From NCBI GenBank assembly GCA_026416355.1, contig JAOAFH010000072.1, positions 1 through 16,869 of the forward strand: a stretch of 16,869 nt of DNA, written 5' to 3'. Position numbers and translations under genes: made by a program. This stretch comes from Clostridiales bacterium (GTDB taxonomy: Bacteria; Bacillota; Clostridia; Clostridiales; Caloramatoraceae). The notes under the pieces were generated by a model. The model was not told the DNA's origin, made no database searches, and saw only the letters and a list, made by a program, of their open reading frames with translations. The number at the start of each line of letters is the position of its first letter. Position 1 is the first letter of the stretch. Shown in pieces: positions 8,001-13,900 of the stretch.

Positions 8001-8234
8001 AAAGTAAATTCTAAAGAAAATAATATACTAGATGTAATAAGAAATAAAAATATAACACTAGTAGTTAATACTCCTACAAAGGGAAATGATTCTGAAAGAG
8101 ATGGATTTAAAATTAGAAGGGCAGCAATAGAAAAAAATATTGGGGTGATAACTTCATTAGATACCCTTAATGCCTTAGTAGATGTTAAAATGAGTGGAGT
8201 TGAAAAAGAAGAGGCAAGAGTTTATGCAATATAA
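5034..8234 (+). CDS. carB: Carbamoyl phosphate synthase large subunit
   Basis: The large subunit makes carbamoyl phosphate from bicarbonate, ammonia and two ATP. The 1066-residue chain shows the classic internal duplication. The first half begins with VLVIGSGPIVIGQAAEFDY (10-28) and has a glycine-rich ATP-grasp loop GGTGGG (175-180). The second half begins near residue 554 with VLVIGSGPIRIGQGIEFDYA and has its own ATP-grasp motif YVLGGQGME. An oligomerisation region lies between (about 400-550). The MGS-like allosteric domain spans about 938-1066 and includes VVNTPTKGNDSERDGFKIRR, typical of UMP/IMP-binding regulation. Glutamine-derived ammonia comes from CarA. The gene starts 15 bases after carA behind AAAGGAGGAG, so the two are co-transcribed. 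All expected domains are present and nothing looks truncated. Confidence 0.97.
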   Translation: MALNTEIKKVLVIGSGPIVIGQAAEFDYSGTQACQALREEGIEVVLVNSNPATIMTDKEIADKVYIEPLNVKYLEKIIEKERPDALLAGMGGQTGLNLAVELYDKGILDKYNVKIIGTSIESIKLGEDRELFRDLMKKINQPVIESEIVKSIDEGVYFAEKIGYPVIVRPAYTLGGTGGGIAENKDELVEILEKGLSLSTIGQVLIEKSVKGWKEIEYEVMRDGNGNCICVCNMENIDPVGIHTGDSIVVAPSQTLSDVEYQMLRKAALDIITAVGIVGGCNVQFALNPNSFEYAVIEINPRVSRSSALASKATGYPIAKVAAKIAIGYGLDEIKNEITKKTYACFEPSLDYVVVKIPKWPFDKFNNADRVLGTKMMATGEIMSIGSNFESALLKGIRSLETGRFCLYDEDYMDYETEVLIERVKDADDERIFILSELIRRKIDINTLYKITMIDKFFLYKIKSIVEDEQMLKGITKEELSKDLLNKLKKKGFSDKGIAKLLNCNVNDIYDLRKEWAIQVSYKMVDTCGGEFDAVTPYYYSTYEEFDEVDVSDRKKVLVIGSGPIRIGQGIEFDYASVHCILALKKIGIETIIVNNNPETVSTDFNIADKLYFEPLTEEDVLNIIEKEKPCGVILQFGGQTAIKLAKFLSSKGINILGTSSEQIDIAEDREKFDELLEKLNIKRPRGKAVWNIEDGINVAEKLGYPVLVRPSYVLGGQGMEITKNEQELKYYLTSAFERDSKNPILIDKYLQGKEIEVDAISDGENILIPGIMEHLERAGVHSGDSITMYPSQNVDEDIKAKIVDYTKKISKAIGIKGMINIQFIECQGELYVIEVNPRASRTVPYISKISGVPIVEVATRVMLGEKIENMGYGVDLFKTPNIIAVKVPVFSTQKLPNVEVSLGPEMKSTGEVLGIGKTLEEALYKGFLAAMLYTLEDKGTIVATISDNDKQEFLNIAKKLYELGYKIVATEGTREALNKENIDTELVEKVNSKENNILDVIRNKNITLVVNTPTKGNDSERDGFKIRRAAIEKNIGVITSLDTLNALVDVKMSGVEKEEARVYAI

Positions 8235-8285
8235 TTTGGTGTGAGTGATTATAAAAATACAATAAAACTTTAGTTCAAAATTATT

Positions 8286-8330
8286 AGCCATGAAACAGTA
8301 GATAAAAAATTGTTTCATGGCTCTATTGTT
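8286..8330. terminator. Bidirectional terminator between carB and the convergent small gene
   Basis: A perfect 12-bp stem AGCCATGAAACA (8286-8297) / TGTTTCATGGCT (8311-8322) encloses a 13-nt loop. T-rich sequence follows on the plus strand (CTATTGTTTT) and on the minus strand (AATAATTTT). It lies about 50 bp after carB and just after the stop of the minus-strand gene, so it can serve both. Confidence 0.75.
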
Positions 8331-8340
8331 TTATGTGGCT

Positions 8341-8562
8341 TCATTTTTTAATATAAGCTTCATAAAAACAAATTCCAATTCCAACTATAAACATAATTAA
8401 AAAGAGGAAAAAATTAAATATGTTTTTTGTACCTAATAAAAATCCATATAGTCCAGTAATACCATTATAATCCCAAGGTTTAATTACAGATAAAATTATA
8501 AATGTCAATATACCAACAAAACCAAGCAATGAAATAAAGGTGCCTAAAAATATCTTTTTCAT
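8341..8562 (-). CDS. Small two-helix membrane protein of unknown function
   Basis: The 73-residue product starts MKKIFLGTFISLLGFVGIL. It has two strong hydrophobic segments, about residues 5-27 and 49-68, joined by a short loop containing KPWDYNGITGLYGF; it ends in a basic YIKK tail. That makes a small integral membrane protein with both ends likely on the same side. A GAAGG ribosome binding site lies 6 nt before the ATG (plus-strand 8569-8573). It is convergent with carB and divergent from the hydrolase unit. I do not recognise the family. The good ribosome binding site, membrane pattern and shared terminator make it a credible gene. Confidence 0.7.
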   Translation of the reverse strand: MKKIFLGTFISLLGFVGILTFIILSVIKPWDYNGITGLYGFLLGTKNIFNFFLFLIMFIVGIGICFYEAYIKK

Positions 8563-8670
8563 ATTATTCCTTCAAATTATATTTGATAGTCAATATAATT
8601 ATATTACCATTATATACTAATAATAACAATAAAAATATTAGAAAATATTAACATCGTGCTAATAATATTG

Positions 8671-8679
8671 TGCTATAAT
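8671..8679 (+). promoter_or_regulatory. Extended -10 promoter upstream of the hydrolase unit
   Basis: TGCTATAAT is a perfect extended -10 element. TTAACA (8648-8653) lies upstream at a long spacing of 20 nt, so the extended element probably carries recognition. The same nonamer occurs before the PAS gene at 16348. Transcripts would cross the 13-codon ORF at 8726 and continue into the hydrolase. Confidence 0.6.
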
Positions 8680-8725
8680 TATACTAGGTAGTATAGAAAG
8701 TTAAAAATATTATGGGGTGATAAAA

Positions 8726-8767
8726 ATGTATAAAGAGGCACCTTGGAGTTTAAGTGGGGATTTTTAG
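8726..8767 (+). pseudogene. 13-codon ORF, possibly the 5' remnant of an acetoacetate decarboxylase-like gene
   Basis: ATG follows a very good GGGGTGAT ribosome binding site (8714-8721), but the frame ends after MYKEAPWSLSGDF. The start resembles the APW-L-G opening that I recall in acetoacetate decarboxylase-family proteins, which suggests a gene whose body was deleted while its expression signals stayed. The next bases in another frame read LEKWLKNN before a stop. It could instead be a short upstream ORF affecting the hydrolase 40 bases further on. The family link is recalled, not checked. Confidence 0.3.
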
Positions 8768-8809
8768 GTTGGAAAAATGGTTAAAAAATAATTAAATGGA
8801 GGGATGGAT

Positions 8810-9550
8810 TTGAAAAAAACACGAAAAATTTTAGCAACAATAGTAGCAGTTTTAGTTGTAATGGCTATAGTTTTTTTAATCTGGGCAAATCAATCATATA
8901 AACCAAATTTTAATGTAGAAGATTTTATAAAGTCAAATAATAAGATAACGATACAAATAGATAAAAATATAGTAATAAATCCTAAAGATAAGAAAGTAGA
9001 AAAGGGTTTTATATTTTATCCAGGGGGAAAGGTAGACCCTAAGGCTTATATTCCACTTGCAAGTAAAATAGCAGAAAAAGGATATAGAGTGGTGATAACT
9101 CCTATGCCTCTTAATCTTGCAATATTTAATAAAAATAAAGCAGAAGAAGTCATAAAAGAAAATAAAGATATAAAGGTATGGGCAATTGGAGGACATTCGC
9201 TAGGTGGGGTTATGGCAGCAGACTATACCTATAACAATATAAATAAAATAAAAGGGTTAGTTTTACTTGCATCTTATCCACAGGATAAAAATAATTTTAA
9301 AGACAAAGATATAAAGGTTTTATCCTTATGGGGAAGTGAGGACAAGGTCGCAAAACTAGATAAGGTTAAAGGAGCTAAAAATATTTTGCCAAGTGATGCA
9401 GTGTTTTATGAAATAAAAGGTGGTAATCATGGACAGTTTGGAAGCTATGGAAAACAAAAGGGTGATGGTGATGCAAAAACAACTGAAGAAGAACAACAAA
9501 ATACATCAGCTGAATATATAGCTAATATTATGGATAAGATTAATAAATGA
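8810..9550 (+). CDS. Membrane-anchored alpha/beta hydrolase
   Basis: The protein has a basic N-terminus, then one membrane segment (about residues 8-26), then an exported alpha/beta-hydrolase domain of the PF12695 type. Counted from the TTG start, the visible triad is S130 in GGHSLGG, D178 in WGSEDKV and H207 in GGNHGQFG. FYPGGKVDPKAYIPLA near 70-84 is typical of this group. The substrate is unknown; esterase or lipase-like activity on the outer face is likely. I chose TTG at 8810 because the GGAGGG site (8798-8803) directly abuts the ATG at 8804 and is well spaced (6 nt) only for the TTG. An ATG start would add two residues. The C-terminal part is rich in charged residues (KQKGDGDAKTTEEEQQ). 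It is followed after 27 bases by the metallophosphoesterase, so an operon is likely. Confidence 0.85.
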   Translation: MKKTRKILATIVAVLVVMAIVFLIWANQSYKPNFNVEDFIKSNNKITIQIDKNIVINPKDKKVEKGFIFYPGGKVDPKAYIPLASKIAEKGYRVVITPMPLNLAIFNKNKAEEVIKENKDIKVWAIGGHSLGGVMAADYTYNNINKIKGLVLLASYPQDKNNFKDKDIKVLSLWGSEDKVAKLDKVKGAKNILPSDAVFYEIKGGNHGQFGSYGKQKGDGDAKTTEEEQQNTSAEYIANIMDKINK

Positions 9551-9577
9551 TAGAATACAAACAAAAGAGGAGATAGA

Positions 9578-10717
9578 ATGGTATTTTTAATATTGATAAC
9601 AATATTAGTCTATGGGCTTGGCAATTATTACTTTGGACTTAGAATGTTTAATAACATAAAAAGGATAATGCCATTTATTAGTGCAAAATTATATTGGGTT
9701 GTAATAATATTTCTTTCTCTGAGCTTTATAATAGAAAGATTTCTAAGAAAGTATTTATCAAAAAATCTAAACTATATTATAAGCATACTAGGCTCCTATT
9801 ATATTGCAATTCTTTTTTATGTTATGATTGCTTTCTTTTTAGTGGATATAATAAGGTTTGGATTAAGAATATTAATTAAAGGATATAAGACACCACAGTT
9901 TCTTGCATATGCAAATATATTTGTGGCATCATTAATAATAATTTTAGTAGTAGTTGGCACAATAAATGCACTTAGAACTAAAATAACTGAATATGAAGTT
10001 ACTACTAATAAAAATATAGTTAATGATATTAATATTGTAATGGTTAGTGATGTACATCTAGGTACCATTATTACCAATGGAAGGCTAAGTAAGCTAGTAG
10101 ATACAATAAATAGTCAGTCACCTGATATTGTAATTTTTGCAGGTGACTTAATAGATGATGATATTGATATATTTGAGAACAGAAACTATGGGGAAACATT
10201 GAAACAAATCAAGTCCAAATATGGGGTATATGCAGTTTTAGGTAATCATGAATATATATCACGAAATATAGAAAAAGTAAAAAGGTGTTATAACAAGGCT
10301 AATATTGAATTGTTAATTGATGATGTAAAAAAAGTTGATGGTGTATTTATTATTGGTAGAGATGATTTATCATCATCTAGGTTTTATGGTAAAGATAGAA
10401 TGGATATAAGGGAATTGGTTTCAAAAGTTGAGAAGGACAAACTAATTATATCAGTTGACCATCAACCTAAGAATATAAAGGAAGTAAAAGATTCAGGCGT
10501 TGATATAGCTTTAAGTGGACACACCCATAAAGGGCAGTTTTTCCCTATAAATTATATAACAGGTAAGATGTACGACATAGACTACGGAAAATTGCAAGAA
10601 GATAATTTTACGCTAATAGTTTCAAGTGGCTACGGGACATGGGGTCCACCTATTAGACTTGCAACTCCAAGTGAAATTGTAAAGATAAAAGTTAAAAAAG
10701 ATAGGAATATAAATTAA
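9578..10717 (+). CDS. Membrane-bound calcineurin-like metallophosphoesterase
   Basis: The N-terminal 135 residues hold about four hydrophobic helices (roughly 1-17, 38-53, 66-92 and 108-130). The catalytic domain follows from about 150. Metal-binding motifs of the calcineurin-like family are all present: SDVHLG (D158, H160), GDLIDDD (D190), GNHEY (N223, H224), VDHQP (H295) and SGHTHKGQ (H315, H317). This fits the YkoQ/YaeI-like group of membrane metallophosphoesterases. Some relatives act on lipid phosphodiesters such as UDP-diacylglucosamine or on unknown substrates. The 379-residue length is usual. The ATG follows AGAGGAGA. Pairing with a membrane-anchored hydrolase suggests a shared envelope role, but that is inference. 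Confidence 0.88.
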   Translation: MVFLILITILVYGLGNYYFGLRMFNNIKRIMPFISAKLYWVVIIFLSLSFIIERFLRKYLSKNLNYIISILGSYYIAILFYVMIAFFLVDIIRFGLRILIKGYKTPQFLAYANIFVASLIIILVVVGTINALRTKITEYEVTTNKNIVNDINIVMVSDVHLGTIITNGRLSKLVDTINSQSPDIVIFAGDLIDDDIDIFENRNYGETLKQIKSKYGVYAVLGNHEYISRNIEKVKRCYNKANIELLIDDVKKVDGVFIIGRDDLSSSRFYGKDRMDIRELVSKVEKDKLIISVDHQPKNIKEVKDSGVDIALSGHTHKGQFFPINYITGKMYDIDYGKLQEDNFTLIVSSGYGTWGPPIRLATPSEIVKIKVKKDRNIN

Positions 10718-10729
10718 TATATATAACAC

Positions 10730-10836
10730 AAAATACCATGAGTATAAAAAAGAAGTAAGTGGGTATTAACTAAAAAAATACAAGTTTTATTAGTTAACAC
10801 CAAAAATTCTTTGAAATATTCATGGTATTTTTTATA
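10730..10836 (+). terminator. Nested double hairpin terminating the hydrolase-phosphoesterase unit
   Basis: The outer arms AAAATACCATGAGTA (10730-10744) and TATTCATGGTATTTT (10817-10831) pair at 14 of 15 positions and are followed by TTTATATC. A second stem is nested inside: GGTATTAACTAA (10762-10773) with TTAGTTAACACC (10790-10801), 11 of 12 paired. The T tract makes a terminator plausible. The two-tier structure is larger than needed and could also affect transcript stability. Confidence 0.6.
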
Positions 10837-10843
10837 TCTTTTA

Positions 10844-10877
10844 ACAAACTTAATTATTTATGAAAAAATAAGTTTGT
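10844..10877. promoter_or_regulatory. Inverted repeat upstream of the amylopullulanase promoter
   Basis: ACAAACTTA (10844-10852) and TAAGTTTGT (10869-10877) form a perfect 9-bp inverted repeat around a 16-nt spacer. It ends 7 bp before the -35 box. It could bind a dimeric regulator or be part of the preceding terminator region. No known operator is recognised. Confidence 0.3.
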
Positions 10878-10883
10878 AAAATA

Positions 10884-10912
10884 TTGAAAAAATTATAAAT
10901 TATTTATACAAT
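10884..10912 (+). promoter_or_regulatory. Promoter of the anchored amylopullulanase gene
   Basis: TTGAAA (10884-10889) and TACAAT (10907-10912) are separated by exactly 17 nt, each a five-of-six match to consensus. Transcription would begin near 10919, at the edge of the operator-like site that follows. Confidence 0.7.
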
Positions 10913-10921
10913 ATAAATGAA

Positions 10922-10931
10922 CAAACGATTG
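10922..10931 (+). promoter_or_regulatory. Candidate LacI-family (MalR-like) operator at the transcription start
   Basis: CAAACGATTG is a near-palindrome centred on CG, with flanking bases ACAAACGATTGCAT. It lies at about +3 to +12 of the predicted promoter, where a repressor would block initiation or elongation. It resembles the MalR operator core CAAACGTTTG at 9 of 10 positions and the site upstream of pulA at 567. It does not fit the CcpA cre consensus. Assignment to a regulator is inference. Confidence 0.35.
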
Positions 10932-10948
10932 CATAAGGGGGGCTAAAA

Positions 10949-13900
10949 ATGCAAAAACAAAAGAAAGCTTTAAGCTGGCTTTTGGTGTTCTTTTTTATGT
11001 TTACACTTTTTCCTAAGTTAACACCAAAGGCAAGCGCTGAAACCAACTTTTTATCAACAGAATTAACTGTTGCATTAGTTGGTAACTTTACACCTCAAGG
11101 GGACAGTGGTGATAACTGGCAACCATGGGAATCTAAAAATTTTATGCAGCTTTATCAAAATGGAATTTACGAAAAGGTTGTGACATTCAAAAAAGCAGGC
11201 AACTATGAGTATAAGGTTGCATTAAACAGAAGCTTTGATGTTAATTTCCCAAATCAAAACAAAAATTTAAACGTTTCAGTTGAAAACACAAAGGTCATTT
11301 TTAGATTTAATGCAAAAACACAAGAGCTATATGATTCAATTAATGAACCACAAAGGTTTAAGTCAAGTGCAACTCTTGTTGGAACTCTAGAGGGTTTTGT
11401 ACAAGATGGACAAGACTGGAAAGTGGAAAACTCAAAATTTGATTTAGATTATATTGGCGGGGGATTTTATAAGGGAACATTTAAACTTTTACCTCAAAAC
11501 AAAGATTTTGAATACAAAGTTGCGTATAACCATATATGGGGAGCAGGAGAGATACAAGGGGATAATAGAAAAATTTCAAAGGACAAACTTGACAAGGAAA
11601 CTCAAGTAACTTTCTTCGCAAACCCAGATTTAAATTTATGTACCGATTCAATTAATAATCCAGAAATTAATACTGTTGTTTCACTAATTGGACCTATTAG
11701 AGAAGTGCAAAGTGGAGAATGGGATGCATCTTTAAAAGGTTTTGAATTCAATTATTTAGATGGACAAGGTAAGTTTATATTCTCAAAATATTTTGCAGCA
11801 GCAGAAAAAGACACAACATTTGAATACAAGGCTTGTGAAAACTATAGTTGGGACACTGGAGGAATTCCTTCAAATGGAAACCTATCTATTACTATTCCAA
11901 AGGAAGGAAAATTAGTTCATTTTGTTGCAGATGTTAAAGAAAGAACTATATATGACAGCATAAACAATCAAGACAAAATAGCAGAGGTTTTAGGCCTTGA
12001 GGCACCTATCGTAAGCCCAGAGGTAAAACTTGATGGAAAGGTTATATTTAGATATAAAAATCCAAATGCAAATGCTGTTTATCTAGCAGGAGACTTTAAT
12101 GGTTGGGACTCAACAAAAGATGCAATGGTTAAAGGCGCAAATGGTGTTTGGACTATTGAACTAAATTTAAATCCAGGAGAATATGGATATAAATTCGTTG
12201 TAGACGGTAATTGGGTAACTGATCCATCAAATCCAAATCAAGCTGATAATGGTTTGGGCGGTAAAAATTCAGTTGTTAAGGTACCTGTTAGAGTTCAAAG
12301 CCCTGTTATAAATGGCAGAAATGTAACATTTAATTACCTTGATTTATCAGGCAAGGTTCAAAAGGTTGAGCTTGCAGGTTCAATATTAGATAAAGATTGG
12401 AAAGAAAGAAAACTATTAACTAGAGATGGAGATAAATTTACTATAACTTTAGAGAACCTAACACCAGGAACATATCAATATAAGTTTATTGTAGATGGTA
12501 ACTGGACACAAGACCCAGCCAATCCACTTAAAACAGGTACAGGAGTTTTCGACAATTCAATTGTTTATGTTCCAGGTATGTTTGACTTAGAACTTCCATT
12601 TGAAATAAAAATGGGAACAAGTGTTGAACTAAAGGCTAAGTGGATAAACCAAGATGGAAGTGTTGCAAGCTACACAAATGTTGAGTGGAGTATAGTTGAT
12701 GATGCAAATAATATAGCATCAATTCAGGATGGAAGACTTTATGTAGCTGATTTAGAAGATGGAGTAGATAGTCTAGCTATTAAAATTAAAGGTAAGGATA
12801 AAAACTCAGATGTTGAATATGTAAAGGAAGTAAAAGTAGTAAGAGAGCTTTCAGAAGTGCCAGGTGGAAGACTAGTAGTTTTAGCTGGAACACTTCAACA
12901 TTTCATAGGTGGTGGGGATTGGGATCCATCTAATATGAATACAAGAATGAAGCACATTGGAGATAATTTATATGCGCTGACAATAAAGAACTTACCAGCA
13001 GGAATATATGAATATAAGGTTGCAATGGGCTCATGGAATGAAAACTATGGCAAAAATGGAGATAAAGATGGCGCTAATGTAACAATGCAAACCCCAAGGA
13101 CTCAAGATGTTACATTCTATTATTCAGATATAAGCCATATTGTAACTGATTCAACAAAGTATCAACCTAGACTTTCAGATTCAGATAGACCAAAAGTTTT
13201 AATTGAAGGCCAAGAATATGTAATGAAGGACTTAGAGCTAAAGGGAGTATATTCTGTAGAAGTTGATTTGCAAGCAGCAAACTATTCAGGAATAAAGGTG
13301 AAAATAGACGATAAAGAATATGTATATCCAGATATAAATCTAAATCAAAGTAAAAAAGTAAAGTTTAGCTACGATTTAGTTACAGGTTTAATATTCAATA
13401 ATGCTGTTTCAAATCCAATTGATACATCAAAGATATACTATGATTCAAGAAACAGTGAATATAAGGTTCCTTTTGGGGCAGTCAAAACTAACCAAGAAAC
13501 AACATTTAACTTAAAAACAGGTAAGGATATTGCACAAGCAAAATTAGTTGTATTTACACCAAATGGACAAGTAAGTATAGATATGACAAAGCAAGATAAA
13601 GGCGAATATTATCTATGGACAGCAAAATATACACCATATGAAAAGGGAATGTACCAATATTACTTTATTGTTTCAAATGGCGCAGATGTAAAGGCATATG
13701 GTGATGATGACGGCTTATATGGAGTAGGTAGAGCAGATGATTTAGGAAAAGTTATGTACTATGGATTAAATGTATATAAAGAAGATTATAAGACACCAGA
13801 TTGGATGAAGAATGCTGTAATATATCATATATTCCCAGATAGATTCTATAATGGAGACAGAAGCAATGACTATGTACAAAAACTAGCTAGAGGATTCTTG

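Noticed and set aside
10914..10936. A CcpA cre site before the amylopullulanase gene
   Set aside because: The CG-centred site lacks the TG and CA bases that cre requires six positions out; it fits a MalR-like core better.
11099..11112. GGGGACAGTGGTGA inside the amylopullulanase gene as another repeat copy
   Set aside because: Only the first seven bases agree with the repeat; the TTACTTA half is missing and the site encodes a normal part of the first X25-like module.
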